DNA from: Elusimicrobiota bacterium
Lineage (GTDB): Bacteria; Elusimicrobiota; Elusimicrobia; UBA1565; UBA9628
Assembly (NCBI GenBank): GCA_003151975.1
Contig: PLZD01000032.1
Location: 87,950 to 151,949, forward strand
Length of the DNA stretch: 64,000 nucleotides
Direction: 5' to 3'
Shown: positions 43,836 to 52,602 of the stretch, piece by piece
Layout: every line of letters begins with the position of its first letter
How positions within the stretch are numbered: position 1 is the first letter of the stretch
Notes under the pieces: model-generated
The model's database searches: none
Told to the model about the DNA's origin: nothing
The model's input: only the letters and a program-made list of their open reading frames with translations
Made by a program: the position numbers and the translations under genes

Positions 43836-46608
43836 CCAAATATCGAGCCAACCCGCCCACCGCGTCTTTCTTCTTGTCGGAATCGAGCGGCGTGTCCGTC
43901 GAAAAGCGGATCGCGTAGCCGCCCGCGACCGCGTAGGACGGCTTTCCTTCCTCCGCCTTCTCAATGGAAAGTAGAATCCTCTCGCTCCCATCCTCGAGCG
44001 TGAGCTCGACCCGCGGCTTCTCCGACTCCTCGAAGCGGCCGACGCGGAAGCCCGCGAACAGACGGGCCGCGCGGTCTCCGTCGAGCATGATGGCGGCGAG
44101 GACCCGCTTGAGCCTGACGGACTCGGCCGAAGCGGGGGCGGCGGCCGCCGCGTTTCCCCGGTGCTCCCGCGCCGCCGTCACCCGCGCGCGCAGCTTGAGC
44201 GCGACGCAGGGCCGCCAGAATTCGCGATGGAATGCCGCTTCGCTCCACCAAAGAAACGCGTTCGCGGGAAAGAAGGCATGCTCTTTCCCCCGCCGGAGGA
44301 TCGTGACGCAGCCCTCCTCGAGCAGCATCTCATCTCCCTGAGCCGCCTGGCGCAATCTCGGATCGAGACCCGCGGACGCTCGGGCGCCGTAGCGGAATCG
44401 CGCCGACGGAGGAGTCTCGGGCCGGATTTCAAGTTTATTGAGCCCGGCGGCGTCGAGCAAGATGAGCAGCGGCCGCGAGAGCGCCCGCGAGAGCAGTGAG
44501 TGCAGCCGCGCGCTGCGCTTCTCCATGACCCCGAGCACCTGCCTCGTCCGCGCGATCGTTTCCGCGCAAGCCGCCGAGCACGGCACGTGTTCGACGGCGA
44601 AGGGATGCATCTCTTGAGGGATCCTTCCCGGGTGAGCCAGGCGGCGGGACAGCCACAGCCATTCATTGGAGCCCGCCTCCCATTCCGCCGCCGCGGCGAA
44701 CGCCCTGCTGCAGCACCGCGGATAGCCCAGAAGCACGCCGATGCGCTCGACGATGGCGCGGCGCGCCGCCTCAGCCGGTTTTTCCCCGTCGGACTTTTGA
44801 TATGCGGCCGTCAAGGAGGCGGCTTCCGCGACGGACTTCCGGTCGTCTCCGAAGAAAATGTCGAAACGCTCCGGCCCCGCTCGGCGCGGCCTGCGATGGA
44901 TCTCGACATTCCTGAATATGCGGGGATTGTCCCTGCAGAGAGCGGCGTGAGCGTCGTCGACATCCTCGATCTTTCTGACGGGTTTGAGCCCAGCCTCCTG
45001 TTCTATCCTCAGCCGCGACGGGACCGACGCGGCGATCTCGGCGCGGATGATTTTATTGCCGGAGAAAGAGATGACAGACGAAACTCCCTCCGCCGGAATC
45101 AGGATGGACCGCGCGCGCGACAGCAGAAGCGCCGGTCGCGCGGCGCCTTGATGATCGGCCGCGGCGCGCACGACCGCCCGCGCGGCCCGCGCCGGCGCGC
45201 CGCGCAGGACTGGCATGCCCTCGAGCCACGCCTGGACGCGCTCGTAGAGGGGATCGCCCGAAAGAGCGCGGTCCTCCTTGAGGCGCGTCAGGATCCGATT
45301 GACGGTCTCGACCTCGGGACGCAGGAACCGCCAAGGGATCTCGTCCGAATAGAGATTGCGCCGCGCGGTATTGAGAAGCGGATCGCGATAGCGGCCGGTG
45401 AGGAGGCCGTCCTTGCGCGCCAATGCCGTCAAAGGAAGCTCGGGATAGAGCCGCAGACGCGCGGTCAGGAATTTCCCCGAGAACTCAGCCAGTCCCAACT
45501 GATGCATGAGTTCATGATTGATCAAGAGATCCTTCAGCGTCGTCCATGGAGTGAACGAGATCATGCTCAGCACGCTGTGCCGGCGCACGCGGAAGGTCTC
45601 GGGGTGGTCCCGCTCCAGGCACAGCAGCAACTCGACGGCCGCCAGATTCTGCGCGGGAGTGGTCCCCTTGTTCATGCGCAGAAGTTCGCTCGACGAGAAA
45701 TTCTCGATCCCCACCAGGCAGATCACGATGCGATGGCCCGTCCCTTTGAGCTCGCGCAGGGCGGCGATGAGCCGCTCCTTGCGGCGGACCAGCAAGTCCG
45801 CCCGCGCGTCGAACAGAAAATCCGCGGGCGGGAAGTCGAGTCCGCGCAGCAGGCGCGCGAAACCGTCGATCGCGAGAAACGGGGCCTCGCCGATGATCCT
45901 GACGCGGGGTCGGGCGGGAAACGGCGGATGCGTGTCGCGAACGGCGCGGAGCTGGCGGCCAGCGAGGTCCAGCGCCGCCATCCCCCAACGCTGCGCGGCC
46001 CCGCGCGGCCCCCTGCAGAACGCGCAGCCGTTTCCGATCGCCGAAGGCCCGACTGAGACTGGCTCGAAGAAGGGGTTCCGGGCCAGGGGCCGGCGATAGC
46101 TGCATTCGCGGCCCACGAACACGAACGGCAGAGGTTCGGAGGATCGCGCCAAGGCGTTCGCGGCGGTCCAACGATAATCGGGGACGCACTCCTCGAAAAT
46201 GTTGCCGGCCTCCGGCGCGCCGTCGAGCCTTCCTCGGCCGCCGAGCCATTCCTCCAACGCCGCGACGGAGCCGCCGGCAAAGGGATGGAGGAGCGGCGCG
46301 GACGCGTCCCCGCCCATTCCCTCCGAGACGAAACCCATCCGGAGCGACGCGCGGCGAAGCTGCGCGAAACGGGCCAGCTCGTTTGACGGACGCCGGTCGA
46401 AGAGCAAGTGCGTCGGCCGCGCCTCGTCGAGCGCCGCCGCCAGAGACCGCATGTCGGCCGCTCCTAACCCTACTCCGCCCTCTCCCCGCGCGGATCGATC
46501 CTCCGCGGACACGCCGAAGCGTATCCAGGGAACCTCCACGCCGCGTCCGTTCCCCCATCCTCTTATAAAAGGAAACAAGACGGCGCGCTGGAGCCCGCCG
46601 GTTCTCAC
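43801..46608 (-). CDS. Large degenerate radical-SAM-like protein with GYPxCC domain, last gene of the Hxs operon
   Basis: With GTG 46608 the protein has about 935 residues. An earlier non-standard start near 46632 (ATT) is possible because LLLVEL looks like the first strand of a domain. The N-terminal half resembles B12-binding radical SAM proteins (FVGRECSYRRPLARNPFF near residue 168, GCAFCRG near 197, then a TIM-barrel-like part with ADFLFDARADLL and ICLVGIENFSSSELLRMNKG). The canonical CxxxCxxC is incomplete; Ile takes the first Cys position. The C-terminal half has LGYPRCCSRAF (about 628) and HVPCSAACAET, resembling DUF483. It is not recognised as a known maturase. It lies 30 nt after the two-core radical SAM gene and closes the operon. 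Confidence 0.65.
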   Translation of the reverse strand: MRTGGLQRAVLFPFIRGWGNGRGVEVPWIRFGVSAEDRSARGEGGVGLGAADMRSLAAALDEARPTHLLFDRRPSNELARFAQLRRASLRMGFVSEGMGGDASAPLLHPFAGGSVAALEEWLGGRGRLDGAPEAGNIFEECVPDYRWTAANALARSSEPLPFVFVGRECSYRRPLARNPFFEPVSVGPSAIGNGCAFCRGPRGAAQRWGMAALDLAGRQLRAVRDTHPPFPARPRVRIIGEAPFLAIDGFARLLRGLDFPPADFLFDARADLLVRRKERLIAALRELKGTGHRIVICLVGIENFSSSELLRMNKGTTPAQNLAAVELLLCLERDHPETFRVRRHSVLSMISFTPWTTLKDLLINHELMHQLGLAEFSGKFLTARLRLYPELPLTALARKDGLLTGRYRDPLLNTARRNLYSDEIPWRFLRPEVETVNRILTRLKEDRALSGDPLYERVQAWLEGMPVLRGAPARAARAVVRAAADHQGAARPALLLSRARSILIPAEGVSSVISFSGNKIIRAEIAASVPSRLRIEQEAGLKPVRKIEDVDDAHAALCRDNPRIFRNVEIHRRPRRAGPERFDIFFGDDRKSVAEAASLTAAYQKSDGEKPAEAARRAIVERIGVLLGYPRCCSRAFAAAAEWEAGSNEWLWLSRRLAHPGRIPQEMHPFAVEHVPCSAACAETIARTRQVLGVMEKRSARLHSLLSRALSRPLLILLDAAGLNKLEIRPETPPSARFRYGARASAGLDPRLRQAAQGDEMLLEEGCVTILRRGKEHAFFPANAFLWWSEAAFHREFWRPCVALKLRARVTAAREHRGNAAAAAPASAESVRLKRVLAAIMLDGDRAARLFAGFRVGRFEESEKPRVELTLEDGSERILLSIEKAEEGKPSYAVAGGYAIRFSTDTPLDSDKKKDAVGGLARYLARAWSRCDPTG

Positions 46609-46637
46609 CAGTTCAACGAGAAGGAGTCGGGTATCAA

Positions 46638-48653
46638 TTACCCTGCCGCGGCAGGACGAAGGTCGGAGTCTCCGAAGAGATTTAAATATTCTTGCTGGGG
46701 CTGGCTGCAGACGTCCCGCAATCCGCAGGCCGCGCATTTCGCCGAGCGCGGCGGCTCTTCTCTCGAAAAAGTCGCGAAGTCGAACCGCTCGCCGGGGCGG
46801 CTTCGCCCGTAGGAGAACCCGGCGCCGGCTGCGGCCTCCCGGGGCAGTTGATGCCCCCGGAACCGCTCGGGCACTGCGCACAGGGGGATCCGGTCGAAGA
46901 AGAAATCGATGCCGGCCGCCTCGAGACGGCCCATCGCGGGCAGCAAGGACTCTGCGATGACCGCCGGAGACGGCGCCAGCGAGCGGTCTTTAAGGTCCGG
47001 CGTGATCTCGAGCATCTTGAAGCTCACGCGGTCGACGCCCCGGCCTTCGAGGAGCGCGGCGAGCTGATAGAGCCTCGGCGCGTTGACGGAGTTGACGACG
47101 ATGTTGATCGCGAGTAAAAAGTCTTCTCCCGCGGGGTTGAGCCGCCTCAGCGCGGCGATCCGCTCGAGCGCGCCCATGCGCATCGCAAAGCCCCCGGACA
47201 ATCCCGACAGGCGGAAGTCGTCACCCGCGTTGTCGGCCAGCAAAGAGATCTCAACGTGCGTCGGACCGGCGCGCATCAGCCTCTCGCAGAAGCGCGGCGA
47301 GCTCAGCAGCACGCCGTTAGTCGTCACTCCCACCCGGAGGCCGAGGCCGCGGATATAGGAGACCGCCTCGCAGAGCCACGGGACCAAAGTGATCTCTCCT
47401 CCGATGAAGGTCACGCAGGCAAAACCCTGCGCTTTCGCGTCCTCGGCCAGAGAGCGCACCTCCTCGATGGTCATGTCGGGCCGCGTGAAGTGCAGATGCC
47501 TTTCGAAGCAAAATGCGCACTCCTGATTGCAGCGCGTCGTCGCGTCGACGACGAGGAGCTTGCTGGCCTTGCCGAGGGATCTGTGATATCGCTCCGCTTC
47601 GAGCCATGACGGTTCAGGCGCCGCGCGCGGCGTCTCGGCGGATTTGGCGCGCCGTACTGGCACAAATTCGTCGAACCCGTAAAGCTTCACGTAGGTCTTC
47701 CAAATCCCCTCGCAGCGCTCGTAGTGGCGGCAGTCCCGGCAGCCTTCCCCGCGCGTCTTGAGCATATTGCGCTTCATTTCCTGCCAGACGAACCGCGTCG
47801 GTGGACGCAGGCCGGGGTCCGCGCCCGAGACCACGCTGACGTCGTTGTCGGGATCGTTGGTCGCCTCGTCGAGATATTTCTCCGCGATGTGCTCGCGCAG
47901 CCGATCCGAGAGCCCGGCGCCGGCGAGCGCGCACTTCGGGACTCCTCCGAACGTCAGGTGGAGTCCAGGCCGCTTCTCGTTGCGCAGGATCGCGCGCAGG
48001 ATGTAGGGCATGGCCTCGGAAAACCGCGGCACCCAGGCCGGGTCCTCGCCGACGGCGCCCTCGGGCCAAATGAAATTGAAGCGGACGTCCTCGATGCCCA
48101 GCGAGCAGTAGAACGCGAGATACTCCTCCATCGACTTCATCGTCGGGCGGCAGAGAACGGGGTTGAGCGAAACGTTGTCCTTGAGCAGGCCCTGCGCGCG
48201 CAGCTTCATTAGATTGCGGATGCCGGCGATCTTCTTCTCGAGATTGCCCGGGACCAAGGTGATCATGCCGTCCTCGACCTCGGGGCGATGGCTGTGCGCG
48301 GATATGGTCACGCGCGACATGCCGTTCTCCACCAGGCGCCGGCAGAAGTCAGCGTCGGAAAAGCGCGTGCCGTTGGTGCACAGCGCGATGCGCTCGTAGC
48401 CGATCTTCTTGGCGTGGGCCACGCATTCCTCGATCCAAGGATAGACCGTGGGCTCGCCGCCGAGAAAGCCCACCGCGCCGCAGCCCTGGGCCCGGAAGTG
48501 CTCGAGCTCGCGCTTGACCGTCTCCGCGCGCGCCCAGGGGTCCCGATCGTCGCGCGCCTGCGAGCTCACGCAGAACACGCACTTGTTGTTGCACAACGGA
48601 CCGATGTGGATCTCCACGCGGCGCAGGTCGCGGGGCGCGGGGCTATAGTCCAT
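46638..48653 (-). CDS. Tandem two-core radical SAM protein
   Basis: The 671-residue protein is a head-to-tail fusion of two radical SAM enzymes. The first core has Cys21-Cys25-Cys28 (CNNKCVFC) and GFLGGEPTVYP; its tail has Cys305, Cys308 and Cys314 followed by GFDEFVPV. The second has Cys375-Cys379-Cys382 (CNQECAFC) and FIGGEITLVP; its tail has Cys640, Cys643 and Cys649. Each tail (CxxCx5C, then a Tyr/Gly-rich end) may bind an auxiliary cluster. ATG 48653 was chosen because the upstream frame is a shadow of the previous gene. It overlaps that gene by 11 bp. Substrate is presumably the HxsA peptide or another peptide of the locus. Confidence 0.85.
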   Translation of the reverse strand: MDYSPAPRDLRRVEIHIGPLCNNKCVFCVSSQARDDRDPWARAETVKRELEHFRAQGCGAVGFLGGEPTVYPWIEECVAHAKKIGYERIALCTNGTRFSDADFCRRLVENGMSRVTISAHSHRPEVEDGMITLVPGNLEKKIAGIRNLMKLRAQGLLKDNVSLNPVLCRPTMKSMEEYLAFYCSLGIEDVRFNFIWPEGAVGEDPAWVPRFSEAMPYILRAILRNEKRPGLHLTFGGVPKCALAGAGLSDRLREHIAEKYLDEATNDPDNDVSVVSGADPGLRPPTRFVWQEMKRNMLKTRGEGCRDCRHYERCEGIWKTYVKLYGFDEFVPVRRAKSAETPRAAPEPSWLEAERYHRSLGKASKLLVVDATTRCNQECAFCFERHLHFTRPDMTIEEVRSLAEDAKAQGFACVTFIGGEITLVPWLCEAVSYIRGLGLRVGVTTNGVLLSSPRFCERLMRAGPTHVEISLLADNAGDDFRLSGLSGGFAMRMGALERIAALRRLNPAGEDFLLAINIVVNSVNAPRLYQLAALLEGRGVDRVSFKMLEITPDLKDRSLAPSPAVIAESLLPAMGRLEAAGIDFFFDRIPLCAVPERFRGHQLPREAAAGAGFSYGRSRPGERFDFATFSREEPPRSAKCAACGLRDVCSQPQQEYLNLFGDSDLRPAAAG

Positions 48654-49506
48654 GAATGAACTCCGAGAGCGCGCGATCGACGGCCAGCGTCGACTCCATG
48701 ACTTCCGGCGCGAAGCACTCCCGCGCCGTCTCGAAAAAGCGCTCGGGCGGCGGAGACGGCCGCAAGGCCTGCGGCTCGAAGACGCTCCCGAGGCGGAATG
48801 CGTCGCGACGAGGTTCCACCGCGCGGGCGAGAAACAGATTCCCAGCATAGATCGCGCCGTCGGTGTCGACGCAGACGCCGCCGTTGTAGAGCGGCGCGGG
48901 ACCGATTCTCTCCGCGTTGACGATCTCCACGCCTCGCCCCTTGCCGGAGAGGCCCGACAGCAGGCGAGAGGCGCCCGCGAAGGTCCGGCGCAGCTCGCCG
49001 AGCTCAGCGGCGGTCCACGCGACGTAGTAGGCCGGAAGGAGGTTGAATCGCCGCGCGCCGCGCGCGACCCAGTCGCCGAGCCGCCACAGCGCCCCCGCCG
49101 CGTTCTCGCCGGGGACCAGCAGGAAGTTGACGAGCAGATTCGGCAGAGCTCGCGGCTCCTTCGCGGGGCGGCTCAGCGCCACGGCGACGCTGGGCCGCGC
49201 GCGCAGAAACCGCGTCATAGAGGGCCCGAGCCTCGCGCCGTTGGTCGGGATCTCGATGGCCCGAGCCGGGTCCGCCCGGCCGACGAGCTCGACGGCCTTG
49301 CGCACCAGCGCCGGGACCATCAGCGGCTCGCCGCCGAACAGCTTGACCTGCGCCCCCGGCGCGAGCCTCGGCAGAAGTCGGCGGAGCGCCGCCTCGAGCA
49401 CGCGCGGTTCCATGTCCCGATCCGCGAAGGACTGCGGGCAATAGCCGCAGCGCAAATTGCAGCGGCGCGTGACCACCAAGGTCAACGGCCCCTCGATCCT
49501 GTTCAC
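48643..49506 (-). CDS. Radical SAM protein, short, without auxiliary Cys tail
   Basis: The 287-residue protein starts at GTG 49506, overlapping the stop of the preceding gene by 4 bases (GTGA). The cluster motif is Cys16-Cys20-Cys23 (CNLRCGYC), followed by KLFGGEPLMVP and IPTNGARLG. Unlike its neighbours it lacks a C-terminal CxxCx5C tail; only single Cys residues remain (GGVCVDTDGAIYAGN, ARECF). It has many Ala/Arg residues and shorter loops, so it may be a partner subunit or a diverged paralogue. It belongs to the same overlapping operon. Confidence 0.82.
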   Translation of the reverse strand: MNRIEGPLTLVVTRRCNLRCGYCPQSFADRDMEPRVLEAALRRLLPRLAPGAQVKLFGGEPLMVPALVRKAVELVGRADPARAIEIPTNGARLGPSMTRFLRARPSVAVALSRPAKEPRALPNLLVNFLLVPGENAAGALWRLGDWVARGARRFNLLPAYYVAWTAAELGELRRTFAGASRLLSGLSGKGRGVEIVNAERIGPAPLYNGGVCVDTDGAIYAGNLFLARAVEPRRDAFRLGSVFEPQALRPSPPPERFFETARECFAPEVMESTLAVDRALSEFIHGL

Positions 49507-50411
49507 CGTCGCACCTCCGCGATCGGGACGAACTCGTCCCAGCCGTAGGCCTCGGGGTATTCGCGCCAAGGGCCCTCGCATTCGCAATCGTGGGCGCAGG
49601 ACGCGCAGGCCGGACCTTTCGCCTTGCCCTCCGAAATGCGGCTCTTCGTGTAATCGGGGATGACGGTCTCCGCGTCGAAGATGATCGTCGTCGGGATGAT
49701 GCGCTCGGCGACGCAATCCTCGTAGCCTTTCATGAAGCAGTAAGGGATGGCCTCCGTCATGCATCGCACGCCGGCGCTCTTGCCCACATCGAGCGCCTGC
49801 TTGACCCAGGGCTCGATCACGCGGTGGCGCGCGACGAGCCACTCCTTGTTCTGGGCCGCGCGGCCGCTGATGTGCATGAACGCGAACTGAAACTGGTCGA
49901 CGCCGAGCGCGACGAGAAGCCTGGCCAGCTCGGGCAGGTCGCGCGCGTTGGATTTCGTGATCACGCTGTTGGTGATGACGCGGGCTCCCAATTTCTTCAG
50001 GTTGCGGATGCCCGCGGCCGTCTGCAGGAAGCTCCCGGGCGCTCCCGTCAGGAAGTCGTGAATCTCGGGCCGCGAGCCGTGCAGGGACGGCGAGAACTCG
50101 GTGACGCCCGCCTCAATCAGCTTGCGGCAGAACTTCTCGTAGCAGAAGGTGCGGCCGTTGGATTGGACCTGCACGTCCTTGTAGCCCATCGCGCGCGCGG
50201 CGCGCGCGATCTCCGCGATGCTCTCATGCAGCGTCGGCTCGCCGCCGGTCACGACGACCCCGGTCGCGCCCGTCGCGAGCCCTTCTTCGAGCGCCTTATG
50301 CAGCTCCGGCACGGGCTTGGCCGGCAGCTTCTGGCGCTTGTCGCCTTGCACGCAGAACTTGCAGAGATTGTTGCACCGAAAGCCCACCTTGAGGTCGACG
50401 CGGCTCGTCAT
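49503..50411 (-). CDS. Radical SAM protein with C-terminal auxiliary Cys tail
   Basis: The 302-residue enzyme starts at ATG 50411 (MTSRVDLKVGF) directly before Cys13-Cys17-Cys20 (CNNLCKFC). VVVTGGEPTLHE is the SAM-binding GGE motif. The C-terminal tail has Cys269, Cys272, Cys276 and Cys278, followed by GPWREY and YGWDEFVPI. The last part closely matches YGFDEFVPV in the first half of the two-core protein, which shows common descent. The start overlaps the peptidase gene stop by 4 bases. Confidence 0.87.
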   Translation of the reverse strand: MTSRVDLKVGFRCNNLCKFCVQGDKRQKLPAKPVPELHKALEEGLATGATGVVVTGGEPTLHESIAEIARAARAMGYKDVQVQSNGRTFCYEKFCRKLIEAGVTEFSPSLHGSRPEIHDFLTGAPGSFLQTAAGIRNLKKLGARVITNSVITKSNARDLPELARLLVALGVDQFQFAFMHISGRAAQNKEWLVARHRVIEPWVKQALDVGKSAGVRCMTEAIPYCFMKGYEDCVAERIIPTTIIFDAETVIPDYTKSRISEGKAKGPACASCAHDCECEGPWREYPEAYGWDEFVPIAEVRR

Positions 50412-51667
50412 AGGGACCACCAGGGCGCCGCCCCGCGCGCCTGCCGCAACAGCGACCGCGCCGCGGGAAACGCCGCGTGGATGATCGTCGAGCGGCAGTG
50501 CAAAGTCAACACGCAGCCGAGGAAGATCCAGGCGGCGAAGGGGACCGCCCGGTAGAAGCGGCACTGCGCGAGCTTGTCGCGCGAGCCGTCGAGCACGAGC
50601 CAGCTTTTGACCGCTTGCGCCTCGTCGGCGGTCAGCCCGTCGCAATACGAGGCGCCGAGCTGCTGCGCCAAGCGCGGCTCGCGGCGCAGGACCTGCCAGG
50701 TCGGCTCGGCGAGGATCATGCCGGCGTGCACCTCGTCGGCCGGAACGCTGGCCAGGCTCTGCCGCTCGGCCAAGGCGCCGAGCGCGACGCGCGCGACCGA
50801 GAGGAGCATGCCGAAGTTGAACATCATCGCGACGCCGAGCCGAATCCACGCCAGGACGTCGACGCCGCGCAGGAACGCCGCGGCGAGTGCTGCCGCCGCC
50901 AATCCGCACAAGGCGCAGGCGCTTAAGATTCGATTACAGAGCAGGCGCTGGACCGGGCTCCAGACGAGGATGAGCCCCGAAAAGACCAGCAATCGCCCGG
51001 CGGGCCCCGCGGCGGCGCCGAGCAGCCAGCGCTGACCGAAACGGAAGAGCGTGAAGAACGCGAACAGATTGACGCTCAACGCCAAGAGGTTGTAGCGGTG
51101 GGGCCAATGGTCGATCAGTCGCACGCGGGCGGCGTCGAGCCACGCGTGCGCCTCCTTTCGCCAATCGGTCCTCGCTAGGATCGGCGCGCGCGCCGCCAAC
51201 CGCACGAGGGTCTCCACCGAAAGGATGAGTCCCGCCGGCACGAAAATATTGATCAGCATGACGACGAAGAGCATGCGCGGAAATCCCGGCAGGTTCGGGT
51301 TGACCAACGGCAGGATCAGGGCGAAGACGATGAAGAGCTTCGCGTCGCCCGCGGGCCAGACCGAGTATCTCCAAAGGGCGTAGGCGCAGGCAAAGCTCAG
51401 CGCCGCGTGTAGAGCCAAGCGCGCGTAGTAGCCCCAAGGCATGTAGTAGTGCCCGATGTCGAGCAGGACGGCCTCGTCGTAGTTCGACGCGAGTCGCACT
51501 CCGCCGTAACCCAACGCCGAGTTGACGAGAAAGAAAGTCAAGAAGGCCGCGCACAGCCCGAGCCCGGCGAGGATCCAGCGATTGCGGATCTTGCGCTCCT
51601 TCCAGTCCTCGTAGGACACCACGAGGCCGAGCAGCACGAAAAGCGCCTGCAGAAGCGCGGAGATCAT
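50408..51667 (-). CDS. A24-family membrane aspartic peptidase (prepilin/preflagellin peptidase-like)
   Basis: The 419-residue protein has about 8-9 membrane segments. The two catalytic Asp motifs of A24 peptidases are visible: Asp21 in SYEDWKERKIRNRW and Asp108 in GDAKLF (GDxK). A soluble segment near residues 315-365 (GMILAEPTWQVL, DGLTADEAQAVKSWL) resembles the C-terminal region of archaeal FlaK-type enzymes. No pilin operon is in the window. It sits between radical SAM genes with 4-base overlaps on both sides, so it is built into the Hxs operon and may cut a precursor (HxsA or an exported operon product) at the membrane. That role is inferred. Confidence 0.8.
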   Translation of the reverse strand: MISALLQALFVLLGLVVSYEDWKERKIRNRWILAGLGLCAAFLTFFLVNSALGYGGVRLASNYDEAVLLDIGHYYMPWGYYARLALHAALSFACAYALWRYSVWPAGDAKLFIVFALILPLVNPNLPGFPRMLFVVMLINIFVPAGLILSVETLVRLAARAPILARTDWRKEAHAWLDAARVRLIDHWPHRYNLLALSVNLFAFFTLFRFGQRWLLGAAAGPAGRLLVFSGLILVWSPVQRLLCNRILSACALCGLAAAALAAAFLRGVDVLAWIRLGVAMMFNFGMLLSVARVALGALAERQSLASVPADEVHAGMILAEPTWQVLRREPRLAQQLGASYCDGLTADEAQAVKSWLVLDGSRDKLAQCRFYRAVPFAAWIFLGCVLTLHCRSTIIHAAFPAARSLLRQARGAAPWWSL

Positions 51668-52602
51668 GACTCCTCCAGCACCTTGGCGGCGACCTGACCC
51701 GGCGGCGCGAACTGCGGGCAGAGCTCATCGGGATGATAATAGATCCCCATCTGATAGAGCCCCGCGCACAGCCCCGTCAGGCTGCAGGAACCGCAGGATT
51801 CCGGCTTGGGGTAGGTCCACGAAACTCGGCTTTGATCCTTGAGACCTTTATCGTCGAGGAAATAGATGCGGCGGTGCTCGTCCTTGACGATCTTGCGCGT
51901 CTCCGTCGAGCGATGCGGAAATTCCGCCATGAAGCAAAGCGGCACGCGCTCCACGCGGAAGGTCCGGCCGGAGTTCTGGAGCAGGCGCATCGCCGCGCAG
52001 AGCTCGACTTCGAGGTCCCGGAGCTTGGGCACGATCGCGGGATTGAGCGACGCCCGGTTCATCATCGGGTCGAGATTGTTCCAAATGAAATGCCTCAGGA
52101 ACGGAAAGCGCCCCGTGAGCCACTCCACGATCGCGCCGAGATGCCCCGCGTTGACCTTGTTTATGACGGTGTTCACATCGACCCGGATGCCGAGCTTGCC
52201 CGCGTTCTCGATGGTCTTGGCGATATTCTTGAGCGACTCGGGATTTCCGGTGAGTTCGCCCTGGATCTCGTCGCGGTGCGAGTGCACCGAGACGTGCAGA
52301 TGCTCCAGGCCCGCCTTCGCCAGCGACTCCAGGTATTCGAACTTGCCGGTGCGCTGTCCGTTGGTGATCAGGCGGGGCGGCAGGCCCTTGGCGCGCGCGT
52401 AGGCGATCAGACGCCCCATCTCGGGGAATAAAGTAGGCTCGCCGCCCGTGAAGATCACGCCGAGCGAGCCTTTCTCGCGAAACGAATCGACAAGCGCCGC
52501 GGCCTCATCCCACGAGATCACTCGCCCATTCTCCGGATTGGAGCAGAAAACGCACTTCTGATTGCAGACTCTGGCGACCTGCAGGTAATCGAGGCCCGCC
52601 AT
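51664..52602 (-). CDS. Radical SAM protein with C-terminal auxiliary Cys tail
   Basis: The 312-residue enzyme starts at ATG 52602, which shares one base with the upstream stop (TGATG). The cluster motif is Cys13-Cys17-Cys20 (CNQKCVFC); VIFTGGEPTLFP binds SAM. The tail holds Cys270, Cys273, Cys279 and a later Cys295, then an extended end (DELCPQFAPPG). HVSVHSHRDEIQGELTG resembles the matching stretch in the other paralogues (SLHGHNAPLHDRLT, SLHGSRPEIHDFLTG). It is one of several tandem copies in this operon. Confidence 0.87.
   Translation of the reverse strand: MAGLDYLQVARVCNQKCVFCSNPENGRVISWDEAAALVDSFREKGSLGVIFTGGEPTLFPEMGRLIAYARAKGLPPRLITNGQRTGKFEYLESLAKAGLEHLHVSVHSHRDEIQGELTGNPESLKNIAKTIENAGKLGIRVDVNTVINKVNAGHLGAIVEWLTGRFPFLRHFIWNNLDPMMNRASLNPAIVPKLRDLEVELCAAMRLLQNSGRTFRVERVPLCFMAEFPHRSTETRKIVKDEHRRIYFLDDKGLKDQSRVSWTYPKPESCGSCSLTGLCAGLYQMGIYYHPDELCPQFAPPGQVAAKVLEES

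Noticed and set aside
46609..46881. N-terminal extension of the large radical-SAM-like protein upstream of 46608
   Set aside because: It lies within the coding end of the two-core radical SAM gene, is Arg/Ala-rich in that frame and has no domain features; only the last few codons before 46608 might be real.
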